Source of the DNA: Chloroflexota bacterium
GTDB taxonomy: Bacteria; Chloroflexota; Limnocylindria; Limnocylindrales; CSP1-4
DNA length: 5,026 nucleotides
Direction of reading: 5' to 3'
NCBI GenBank assembly: GCA_021801545.1
Contig: JAJYXX010000380.1
Location: 1 to 5,026, forward strand
This document shows, in pieces, positions 1 through 5,026 of this stretch. The translations under genes and the position numbers were made by a program. Within the stretch, counting starts at the first letter, position 1. Each line of letters opens with the position of its first letter. The notes below the pieces were generated by a model, which was not told where the DNA came from, searched no databases, and saw only the letters and a program-made list of their open reading frames with translations.

Positions 1-641
1 CAGATCCCGACGAGCACGCCGGCGATCAGCATTCCCGCCAGACCGCCTCGCTCCATCGCCCGGTGCATCCAGCCATGCGTCGCGTGAGGCGCCGCCATGG
101 ATGGACCCCAGCCCGGGAAGAAGATGTCCTTGAGCATCCAGAGCGCCATGACGAGCGCGAGGATCGCCGCGCCCCGGGTCACCAGGTGGTCCTGGCCCAG
201 CCAGCCGAGGAAGGAGAGCAGCCCCAGGCCGATGATGAAATAGGTGATCCAGACCGCGCCGACGTAGAGCGAGCCTGCGCCGAGCAGCCGGCGGCGTGCC
301 TCCAGGGTCGGAGAGCCGTCGGTGGTGACACTGTTGACGAGCGTGAGCGTGTAGGTCGCGAAGAGGACGAGGAGCGCGAACGCGCACGGGTTCAGGCCGT
401 CGGCGACCCCCGACGCCAGCACGACCGGGACGGTGAGCCCGCCGAACGCCGCGGTGTCGAACGGGTTGACGGCGATCCAGGTTCCTGAGATAGCACCGAC
501 CCCCACCAGCGCGACGGCGAGCACGACCGCCGCCCGCGGCCAGTCGCCCAGGAGCGGCAGCGGCCGGGTCTCCGGGACCGGTCCGGCCGGGGTGGGGGCC
601 GGGGCGGGAGCGTCGTGGCAGGCGGGGACGCGCTGTTCCAC
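1..641 (-). CDS. CcdA/DsbD-family cytochrome c biogenesis-like membrane protein, C-terminus cut by window edge
   Basis: The first 213 residues are visible. I translated this frame directly from the reverse complement. A Pro/Ala-rich N-terminal stretch (about residues 5-30) precedes hydrophobic segments at about 37-58, 68-98, 122-148 and 157-175. The diagnostic motif is DGLNPCAFALL at 81-91, with Cys86 in the first conserved helix, followed by LKDIFFPGWGPSM (170-182). Both are typical of the CcdA/DsbD transmembrane family, which moves electrons from cytoplasmic thioredoxin to periplasmic thiols through a pair of membrane cysteines. The second cysteine would lie just beyond position 1. GTG at 641 is chosen because GGAGG sits 7 nt upstream and the preceding cupredoxin stops 2 nt before it, so translation is probably coupled. 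The likely job is reduction of the neighbouring cupredoxin or another exported thiol protein. The family call is firm; the substrate is inferred. Confidence 0.85.
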   Translation of the reverse strand, partial: MEQRVPACHDAPAPAPTPAGPVPETRPLPLLGDWPRAAVVLAVALVGVGAISGTWIAVNPFDTAAFGGLTVPVVLASGVADGLNPCAFALLVLFATYTLTLVNSVTTDGSPTLEARRRLLGAGSLYVGAVWITYFIIGLGLLSFLGWLGQDHLVTRGAAILALVMALWMLKDIFFPGWGPSMAAPHATHGWMHRAMERGGLAGMLIAGVLVGI

Positions 642-643
642 CG

Positions 644-1126
644 CTACGCCTCCACCCGGATGATCCCGTGCATCGTCGGACTCTCCTTGCCGCCGCAGCA
701 GGTGTCGCAATAGACGTCGTAGTCGCCGGGCTTCGCGGGAGCCGTGAACGTGAACGTTCGCCGCGATTCGGCCGGCAGCTCCTCGCGGATCCCGAGCTCA
801 TCGCTGATGAACGTGTGCACGCCGCCCTGGAGGTGCGGCGCCGCATCCGTCGTCCAGAAGTCGATCGCGACGGTCTGGCCGGCCTTCACGGTGATCACCT
901 GCGGCTCGAAGCCGGCCATGCTCATCCGGACCGGGATCGCGTTCGCCGTCGTCGGGGTTCCCCGCTGGCCGAGCAGGTCACCGGTGGCGAGGACGACACC
1001 AATCCCGAGCACGGCGACGACGAGCGCGCCGAAGGCAACGCCGCGCCAGCGGGTAGAAGGGCTCCGCGCAAGGTCATGAGCCGGGCGAGTCTGACGGGCG
1101 CGGCTGGCGTGGTTGCTGTTGCTCAT
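644..1126 (-). CDS. membrane-anchored cupredoxin-domain protein with CxxCC copper/thiol site
   Basis: This is a 160-residue protein. A basic N-terminus (1-29) and one hydrophobic segment (about 30-49) form a signal anchor, so the rest should face outside the cytoplasm. Residues 64-160 form a cupredoxin fold: a beta-rich start (MSMAGFEPQVITVKAGQ), then GVHTFISDELGI with His104 as probable metal ligand, then KPGDYDVYCDTCCGGKESP with Cys140, Cys143 and Cys144. The order of elements resembles the CuA domain of cytochrome oxidase subunit II (HSFxxPELG ... CxxxCG), with Cys140 and Cys144 matching the two CuA cysteines. The usual following His is not at its place (Glu148 there), while Met152 and His153 come one or two residues late. 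An extra Cys143 makes a CxxCC cluster. ATG at 1126 has AAGGG 8 nt upstream; GTG at 1129, directly before it, is an alternative. It is co-transcribed with the CcdA-like gene. Copper carrier versus thiol-redox protein is unresolved. Confidence 0.85.
   Translation of the reverse strand: MSNSNHASRARQTRPAHDLARSPSTRWRGVAFGALVVAVLGIGVVLATGDLLGQRGTPTTANAIPVRMSMAGFEPQVITVKAGQTVAIDFWTTDAAPHLQGGVHTFISDELGIREELPAESRRTFTFTAPAKPGDYDVYCDTCCGGKESPTMHGIIRVEA
649..653 (-). promoter_or_regulatory. Shine-Dalgarno of the CcdA-like gene
   Basis: GGAGG lies inside the last codons of the cupredoxin gene, 7 nt before the GTG at 641. It fixes a GTG start that is otherwise easy to miss and implies translational coupling across the TAG-CG-GTG junction. 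Confidence 0.75.
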
Positions 1127-1134
1127 CACGAGGT

Positions 1135-1139
1135 CCCTT
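1135..1139 (-). promoter_or_regulatory. Shine-Dalgarno of the cupredoxin gene
   Basis: AAGGG lies 8 nt before the ATG at 1126 and 5 nt before the adjacent GTG at 1129. The spacing slightly favours the ATG. Confidence 0.5.
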
Positions 1140-1157
1140 CCGAGTGCGCTATCGTGG

Positions 1158-1203
1158 GCGAGAGAACGACACGCCCGTAGTTTTCGGCCGCTCTGACTCT
1201 CGC
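1158..1203. repeat. inverted repeat upstream of the cupredoxin gene
   Basis: GCGAGAG (1158-1164) and CTCTCGC (1197-1203) are perfect 7-bp inverted arms around a 32-nt spacer, starting about 30 nt upstream of the cupredoxin start codon. The spacer holds the least GC-rich bases of this gap (GAAAACTAC on the minus strand). This could be an operator or 5'-leader stem. Arms this short can also arise by chance in such GC-rich DNA. No clear -35/-10 pair is visible. Confidence 0.25.
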
Positions 1204-1235
1204 GGCACCCTCGCGGCGGCGCAAGGGGCCATTCG

Positions 1236-1247
1236 GCCCGGCCGGGC
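1236..1247. repeat. 12-bp perfect palindrome in the FAD-enzyme/cupredoxin gap
   Basis: GCCCGGCCGGGC is perfectly self-complementary. It lies in the 250-bp gap between the stop of the FAD enzyme and the cupredoxin start. No T-tract follows on either strand, so it does not look like an intrinsic terminator. Function is unknown and it may be a GC-composition accident. Confidence 0.25.
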
Positions 1248-1375
1248 AGGTCATGCCGACCGATCAGGACGGCAACCTGCTGCCGGGTCGATGCGCCCGG
1301 GCCAGGGTCATTCGTGAACGCCGCCGGCCGAGTCTGGGCAACGGTGCACCCCCGTGGTGTGGGAACCAGAGCCCG

Positions 1376-2578
1376 TTACGCGGCGCACCTCGCCGAACCG
1401 CCAGAGCATACCGCATGGAGGAGCCCGGCCGGTGCGTCTGCCCTGTCGCGCGGGCTCCACGAGAGCGTGCATGCACAGGCCCGCCGGCAATCGCGATCTA
1501 CTGCGAACGGGGCTCGACGACCGGCGATCGCCCCGACGGCCGACTCCCGCACCCACGAGCTGTAGCGGATCGCGAACAGCGCCAGCGTGATCGACGTCTC
1601 CACGGCGCGGGCGACGAGACCGAGTCGATCAAGTGCCGGTGCGAGGGCCCGCCGGAGGCGCGCGTCGTGCTCCGAGAGGTCGTTGAGCTCGCCCGCCGCC
1701 CAGTCGCCGATCGTTTCGGCCGCCACGACTCCCGACAGGATCGCGTACGAGATGCCCTCCCCGAAGAGCGGGTCGGCCGTGGCGGCCGCATCTCCCGCCA
1801 GCGCCACCCTGGCCGACGCGAGTGAACCCTGACGCAGCCCCTGCGGGATCCAGTGCCCGGCAATCCGGCCGTCACGCAGGTCGAGGCCGAGCGACCGGAC
1901 GAACCGGTCGAGGCCATGCCTGAGGTTCGCGCCGTCGCGGATGCGGTACGAGCCCACTCCCACGTTCGCGTGGCCGCCCTTCGGGAAGTACCAGGCGAAC
2001 CCGCCCGGGACGTCGAACGAAAGCACCGAGGTGTCGGATGGCCAACCGGGAGCGAACGGCAGGTCGACCTCGAGGGCCAGTGAGAGCCGGCGGGCCTGGC
2101 CGCCGAGTCCCAGCCGGCGGCTGAGCGTACTCGGCTCGCCGTCAGCCAGAACGACGGCGCCGGCACGCAGCCGCTCGCGGTCGGTGACGATCCAGGCGCC
2201 CAGTGGATCCTCGACGATCTCGCGGACGCGCTCGCGATCGCGGATCTCGGCACCGGCCGTTGAGGCGGCCTCGACGAGCGCATAGTCGAACCGCGAGCGC
2301 TCGACCATCGCGATGCGTGCCGCGGGCTCCCACAGGTGGATCGGCGGGACCCTCGGCCCGCGAAGCTCCACCCGTTCGACCCAGCGCTCGACGGTAGCGA
2401 GCGCCGAGGGCGGGATCAACCGCTGGGCCTTCGGCGTCAGCCCGCCGCCACAGAGCTTGGGTCGGGGGAGTCGATGCGCCTCGAGGAGCACGACGCGGGC
2501 GCCCTGCTCGGCGAGCAGTCGGGCGGACGTGCTCCCGGCCGGTCCGGCCCCGACGACGACCACGTCGAACGGCCTCAT
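1376..2578 (-). CDS. geranylgeranyl reductase family FAD-dependent oxidoreductase
   Basis: This is a 400-residue protein. The FAD-binding Rossmann motif GAGPAGS occupies residues 10-16, with Glu33 at the end of strand 2 (VVLLEA). The family motif PKLCGGGL is at 40-47, RFDYAL at 96-101, ADGEPS at 145-150, the substrate-pocket strand GGFAWYFPKGGHANVGVG at 192-209, and the second flavin motif AGDAAATADPLFGEGI at 261-276. Members use FAD and a reductant to saturate isoprenoid double bonds in chlorophyll, quinone or lipid tails. The substrate here cannot be read from sequence, and no photosynthesis genes are nearby. The ATG at 2578 has GGAGGT 6 nt upstream and sits right before the flavin motif, so longer in-frame readings are rejected. 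Homology-like sequence fades near residue 355. The last 45 residues are unusual, with five cysteines, and may be read-through past a lost stop or a frameshift. The gene lies downstream of the ArsA pair and upstream of the cupredoxin pair. Confidence 0.9.
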   Translation of the reverse strand: MRPFDVVVVGAGPAGSTSARLLAEQGARVVLLEAHRLPRPKLCGGGLTPKAQRLIPPSALATVERWVERVELRGPRVPPIHLWEPAARIAMVERSRFDYALVEAASTAGAEIRDRERVREIVEDPLGAWIVTDRERLRAGAVVLADGEPSTLSRRLGLGGQARRLSLALEVDLPFAPGWPSDTSVLSFDVPGGFAWYFPKGGHANVGVGSYRIRDGANLRHGLDRFVRSLGLDLRDGRIAGHWIPQGLRQGSLASARVALAGDAAATADPLFGEGISYAILSGVVAAETIGDWAAGELNDLSEHDARLRRALAPALDRLGLVARAVETSITLALFAIRYSSWVRESAVGAIAGRRAPFAVDRDCRRACACTLSWSPRDRADAPAGLLHAVCSGGSARCAA

Positions 2579-2584
2579 CGTTGC

Positions 2585-2590
2585 ACCTCC
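2585..2590 (-). promoter_or_regulatory. Shine-Dalgarno deciding the FAD-enzyme start
   Basis: GGAGGT, inside the longer match GAGGAGGTG, lies 6 nt before the ATG at 2578. This near-perfect site excludes the longer open frame that runs upstream to about 2881 through the neighbouring gene. Confidence 0.85.
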
Positions 2591-2724
2591 TCGTGCGTCA
2601 GAGGTCCGCGATCGACACGTGCCCGACCACGAGCTGCACGGGTGCTGGTGCGGATCTCGGACCCGATGCCCTCGCGCGATCGGGCAGCGATGCAGCCGCG
2701 GTGTGCGCGAGTAGCCGCCTGACG

Positions 2725-2740
2725 TCCGCCGTCCGGCGGA
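2725..2740. repeat. short GC hairpin downstream of the coiled-coil gene
   Basis: TCCGCC and GGCGGA form a 6-bp perfect stem around a 4-nt loop. It starts about 22 nt past the stop of the coiled-coil gene in its direction of transcription. No U-tract follows on the minus strand, so a classical intrinsic terminator is unlikely. It could shield the mRNA 3' end or reduce read-through into the FAD gene. Confidence 0.35.
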
Positions 2741-2762
2741 GTCTGCAGCATGTGCGCAAGCG

Positions 2763-3026
2763 CTACTCGAGCTCGATCCGCTCCCGGCGGCGAGGCCGGG
2801 GCGAGGGCTCGCGCTCCAGTCGATCGATCCAGTGGTCGATGAAGGCGCGGGCGGCGAGGAGCTGCTCCTTGCGGGCGGCACGGAGATGGCGCCGGGCCTC
2901 GGGCGGGACCAGCCTGCGCACGAGCGATCCGACGCTCGGCTCCTCCCAGCGCGCCTCCATGTCGGCGATCCGCGCCTCGAGCTCCCCGAGGCGAGCGAGG
3001 AGATCCTCGGTGTCCGGCTGACTCAT
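2763..3026 (-). CDS. small coiled-coil/helical protein, probable partner of the ArsA-HSP20 ATPase
   Basis: This 87-residue protein belongs to no family I can name. Residues 6-29 form an acidic heptad-like helix (DLLARLGELEARIADMEARW) with hydrophobic positions spaced for a coiled coil. After a break at EEPSVGS, residues 35-72 form a second amphipathic helix rich in Arg and Ala (VPPEARRHLRAARKEQLLAA), containing FIDHWIDRLE. The tail is basic, then ends RIELE. There are no cysteines, signal peptide or membrane segment, so it should be cytosolic. ATG at 3026 overlaps the ArsA stop as ATGA and has GGAGG 8 nt upstream. This fixes the start and implies coupled, near-equimolar synthesis with the ATPase. 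An in-frame ATG at 3041 would add five residues but lacks such a site. A role as oligomerisation partner or adaptor of the ATPase is inferred from context only. Confidence 0.75.
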   Translation of the reverse strand: MSQPDTEDLLARLGELEARIADMEARWEEPSVGSLVRRLVPPEARRHLRAARKEQLLAARAFIDHWIDRLEREPSPRPRRRERIELE

Positions 3027-4312
3027 GTTCCTGTCCTCCATGCTTTCGGGTGGTCGCGCGGTGGGGCCGCGAAGCGGATCCGCAGGGTGTGATCGTCGAG
3101 GCTGGCCTGCGAGGCGGGTGCCTGCGCGAGGATCCGCGGCAGGACCAGGTTGCGCCGCCAAGCGCCGACCTGCAGGACCAGCTCGTCGCCGAAGCGCAGG
3201 ATCTCGACGTCGTCCTTCGCGACGAACGGTAGCTCCAGACTCAGGACGATGTCAGGACCCTCGCGCCGGACGACGTACGGTGGGCCGCGGTGATAGACCG
3301 ACGTCGGGTCGTCGGCCCCGAAGATCGCCGTGCCCAGGCGGCGCAGCATCTCGACGCCGACCACCTCCTGCTCGAAGAACGGGGCATCCCGGAGCGGGAC
3401 GGGGGCGAACGCCTCCTCGACCAGCGGCCGGTAGCCGCGCTGGGACGCCTCCCATGTGGCGAAGTACCCGCCGACGTCAGGCGGCAGGACGCGGTTGCAG
3501 ATGACGAGGTCGGTCGGGAAGCCGTACAGGTGGACGTAGGTGAAGGAGCGCTGGGCCTCCTTGATCACCATCTTCTCGAGGTTGAGGACGACCCGGATCG
3601 ACGCGAGATCCGGATCGGAGAGCAGGGCGCGCACGTGGTCGACACGGCGGAAGAGGTCCTCGGCGGCCGTGTAGACCGAATTGCCAGGCATCGGCATGCC
3701 GACGACCCGGCTCACGAGCGGGTTGGCCAGCCGCGCGACCTGGCGGGCGGCCGGGTAGACCTTGTCCATCCACCAGCGCAGCGCCTCCGGCAGCGCGAGG
3801 AGGCGGAGCGTCTCACCGGTCGGCGCGGCGTCGACGACGATGACGTCGTATAGGCCTCGGTCGTGGTGCTCGGCGATCCAGAGCAGATTCGCGACCTCGT
3901 CCATGCCGGGCAGGACGGCCAGCTCCTCTGCCATCACCTCATCGAGACCGCGCCACTCGAAGACTCGGGCGATGTACTCCTGGATCGTGCCCCAGTAAGT
4001 CTCGACGTTATGGTAGATGTCCGACTCCTGGGCCCAGAGGTTCGGACCGATCCGCACCGGCTCGGGGTCGAGCGGGCGATCGAACGCGTCGGCGAGGCTG
4101 TGGGCGGGGTCAGTCGAGATGACGATCGTCCGATAGCCGCGCTCGGCGGCCAGGAGGGCCGTCGCGGCGGCGACGCTCGTCTTGCCGACACCGCCCTTGC
4201 CGGTGTGGACGATGATCCGCGGCCGTCCCGGCCGGCCGGGTTCCGTCGGCCCGCCGTTCGAGTCGCGCTCGACTGCCCCGGCCTGCCGCGTCTACTCGCC
4301 TGCGTCCGTCAT
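3023..4312 (-). CDS. ArsA/Get3-family ATPase with C-terminal HSP20-like domain; in-frame TAG at codon 7
   Basis: Read from ATG at 4312 the frame gives 429 codons. Residues 8-31 are Gly/Pro-rich and probably disordered. The ATPase domain begins RIIVHT, then the deviant Walker A GKGGVGKT (38-45), STDPAHSL (66-73) and the ArsA signature DAAPTGETLRLL (161-172). Residues about 343-425 form an HSP20-like beta domain (VVRREGPDIVLSLELP, DELVLQVGAWRRNLVLP, LRIRFAAPP), a fusion known in bacterial ArsA homologues. There is a single Cys, in VICNRVLP, so the cysteines of arsenite-pump ArsA and the CxxC zinc site of Get3 are absent. Arsenite export is therefore unlikely; a chaperone-like or targeting ATPase is more plausible. 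Codon 7 is TAG (4294-4292). No ATG, GTG or TTG lies between it and the P-loop; the first in-frame start is GTG 4057 (residue 86), which would lose Walker A. The frame is otherwise intact and ends in an ATGA overlap with the coiled-coil gene. Family call is sure; whether the gene is functional is not. Confidence 0.85.
4292..4294 (-). other. in-frame amber codon near the 5' end of the ArsA-like gene
   Basis: From ATG 4312 the frame reads M-T-D-A-G-E-stop-T-R-Q-A-G and then runs open to 3023. TAG serves as the true stop of the cupredoxin gene in this window, so a simple reassigned code is not supported. One base change (for example from CAG or GAG) would explain it. Confidence 0.8.
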
Positions 4313-4678
4313 CGTCGCTCTCGACCCTCGCGTCCGTCCCTTTCGGTCCCCGTATTGACGTCTCGCCGCGGGGGCGCCACATCATGCGGTCCGGTCGGCT
4401 TCTGGCGCTCCGGCCCGGGAAGCGCGGGCCGGTCGTCGATGGTGATCCGAATGCTAATCGACGCGCATGATGACGTCCTGAATCCCAGCTGAGAGATGCG
4501 GCGAGACGTGATCGGCGATCGCGCATCCGGACCGGATCCCTGCCCCGCCGAGCGCCCGGCCCGCCGCGTCACCCTGCCACCATCGCCTCGTTGCCTGACG
4601 CGAGCGGCGGAGCGCCGACGGGCACGCCATCGTGCCTGGGAACCTGCGGCCAGAGCGCATGGGCCGATCGCGCGACTG
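4313..4678. other. 366-bp stretch with no convincing gene
   Basis: The open frames here are short and have Arg/Ser/Pro-rich translations typical of GC-rich noncoding DNA. None has a recognisable domain or a good ribosome binding site. One frame ends as ATGA over the ArsA start codon, but its translation (for example DVNTGTERDGREGRERR) does not look like a protein. The segment should hold the leader and promoter of the ArsA operon. The least GC-rich part, around 4440-4490, contains the inverted repeat listed separately. No tRNA, riboswitch or intrinsic terminator was recognised. Confidence 0.55.
4434..4463. repeat. inverted repeat upstream of the ArsA-like gene, possible operator
   Basis: CGTCGAT (4434-4440) and ATCGACG (4457-4463) are perfect 7-bp arms around a 16-nt spacer, about 120 nt upstream of ATG 4312. 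On the minus strand the segment includes GATTAGCATTCGG, where TAGCAT is a weak -10-like match without a convincing -35. It is placed well for a repressor site or promoter, but this is position-based inference. Confidence 0.3.
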
Positions 4679-4822
4679 TCAGGACTGCGGGCGCTGGACG
4701 AGCTGGTAGCCGGCCTGCTCCCAGGCGATCATCCCGCCGTCGAGCTCCCAGACGTTCGTGTAGCCGAGGGCGCGCCGGCCCAGGGCGCTCGATGGCGATC
4801 GGCGGACCGAGCGAGACATCAT
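4679..4822 (-). pseudogene. truncated rhodanese-like domain (C-terminal half) with catalytic Cys replaced by Ser
   Basis: This frame encodes 47 residues. GYTNVWELDGGMIAWEQAGY (20-39) is a near-consensus rhodanese C-terminus. Full single-domain rhodaneses have about 100 residues; the N-terminal half, including the DVR motif, is absent. Upstream DNA in all frames is the neighbouring membrane gene, so the half is deleted rather than frameshifted. The start SRSVRRS (3-9) aligns at exact spacing with the active-site loop CRSGxRS: 17 residues separate the loop's first position from the Tyr of GY, as expected. The persulfide-forming Cys would then be Ser3 (codon TCT, one base from TGT). ATG 4822 (or 4819) follows GGAGG by 10 nt, so it could still be translated. 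Intact relatives transfer sulfane sulfur; this one should be inactive. It lies 25 nt after the membrane gene, as in an operon. A deliberately shortened protein is possible but less likely. Confidence 0.75.
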
Positions 4823-4832
4823 CCGGTTCGGT

Positions 4833-4837
4833 CCTCC
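4833..4837 (-). promoter_or_regulatory. ribosome binding site before the rhodanese remnant
   Basis: GGAGG, in the context GGGAGGA, lies in the 25-nt gap between the membrane gene stop and the ATG pair at 4822/4819, with a slightly long spacing of 10 nt to the first ATG. It may be the original site of the full-length rhodanese gene. Confidence 0.5.
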
Positions 4838-4847
4838 CGTGGCGGAC

Positions 4848-5026
4848 TCAGGCGGATCGCGACGGCGACAGAGTACTCCCGATCGCGATCGCCACGGCGG
4901 CGCCGACGATCGCCCAGAGCACCGGGATGCCGGCGAAGCGGACGAGCACCGGCAGGCCGAGCGCCGGGACGAGAAACGTCGCGGCCACCGATCCAACGGC
5001 GCCTGACGCGAGCACGAGCTGGATCG
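4848..5026 (-). CDS. membrane protein of unknown family, C-terminal 58 residues only
   Basis: The frame enters from the right edge and ends at TGA 4850-4848. The visible part has two strongly hydrophobic segments: about residues 1-29 (starting IQLVLASGAVGSVAATF, then LVPALGLPVLV) and 33-52 (IPVLWAIVGAAVAIAIGSTL). A short polar cytosol-type tail, SPSRSA, follows. This is an integral membrane protein C-terminus. The fragment is too short and generic to name: a major-facilitator-type transporter, a sulfite/sulfur-compound permease or another polytopic protein would all fit. The rhodanese remnant 25 nt downstream has its own ribosome binding site, which suggests they were one operon and hints at sulfur-compound transport. 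That link is inference. Confidence 0.65.
   Translation of the reverse strand, partial: IQLVLASGAVGSVAATFLVPALGLPVLVRFAGIPVLWAIVGAAVAIAIGSTLSPSRSA

Noticed and set aside
668..1180. Plus-strand open frame of 170 codons opposite the cupredoxin
   Set aside because: The minus strand carries a complete cupredoxin with ligands and a ribosome binding site; this frame is its shadow.
1130..1375. Possible riboswitch or small RNA in the gap upstream of the cupredoxin
   Set aside because: Several GC palindromes are present but no conserved riboswitch core or T-tract terminator could be recognised.
1253..1825. Long plus-strand open frame (190 codons) opposite the FAD enzyme
   Set aside because: Arg-rich, featureless translation antisense to a gene with clear flavin motifs; a by-product of high GC.
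2579..2881. N-terminal extension of the FAD enzyme by 101 residues
   Set aside because: The extension overlaps the coiled-coil gene, is low-complexity Ser/Arg/Pro, and the flavin motif follows directly after the ATG at 2578 with a near-perfect ribosome binding site.
3027..3161. N-terminal extension of the coiled-coil protein into the ArsA gene
   Set aside because: The extra residues are a shadow of the HSP20 domain; the ATGA overlap and GGAGG fix the start at 3026.
3023..4057. GTG at 4057 as the real start of the ArsA-like protein
   Set aside because: It would drop the Walker A and DPAHSL motifs, which are present in the same frame just upstream.
3863..4492. Plus-strand open frame of 209 codons opposite the ArsA gene
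   Set aside because: Antisense to the conserved ATPase domain and its leader, no domain or ribosome binding site; shadow frame.
4309..4572. 87-codon minus-strand frame ending as ATGA over the ArsA start
   Set aside because: The overlap is suggestive, but the translation is Arg/Ser/Pro-rich without any recognisable feature and the start site is weak.
4823..4996. Upstream in-frame extension of the rhodanese remnant to 105 residues
   Set aside because: The added part is the out-of-frame shadow of the membrane protein and contains no rhodanese N-terminal motifs.

Overview
The window is high-GC DNA from a gene-dense bacterial chromosome. Every gene I can support lies on the minus strand, so the map reads from right to left. 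GTG starts, strong GGAGG ribosome binding sites, ATGA overlaps and an ArsA-HSP20 fusion suggest Actinomycetota (Thermoleophilia-like) or Chloroflexota. No rRNA or other marker is present, so this is inference only.

Layout in transcription order: (1) the last 58 codons of an unidentified membrane protein (5026-4848); (2) a 47-residue rhodanese remnant (4822-4679), which starts at the active-site loop and has Ser where the catalytic Cys should be; (3) about 366 bp with no convincing gene (4678-4313), holding one inverted repeat; (4) an ArsA/Get3-type ATPase fused to a C-terminal HSP20-like domain (4312-3023), intact except for an in-frame TAG at codon 7; (5) an 87-residue coiled-coil/helical protein joined to it by an ATGA overlap (3026-2763); (6) a 184-bp gap with a short hairpin; (7) a geranylgeranyl-reductase-family FAD oxidoreductase (2578-1376) with an odd Cys-rich tail; (8) a 250-bp gap; (9) a membrane-anchored cupredoxin with a CxxCC site (1126-644); (10) a CcdA/DsbD-like thiol-electron transporter starting 2 bp after it (641-1, cut by the window edge).

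Two tightly coupled gene pairs stand out. ArsA-HSP20 plus the coiled-coil protein looks like an ATPase and its partner. Cupredoxin plus CcdA-like protein looks like an extracytoplasmic copper/thiol protein and the transporter that could keep its cysteines reduced. The FAD enzyme between them probably reduces isoprenoid double bonds (membrane lipid or quinone tail). Whether all of this forms one redox or membrane module is inference from gene order. The two lesions, in the rhodanese and at ArsA codon 7, lie about 0.4 kb apart. They suggest either local decay or, for the amber codon, a sequencing error or unusual initiation.
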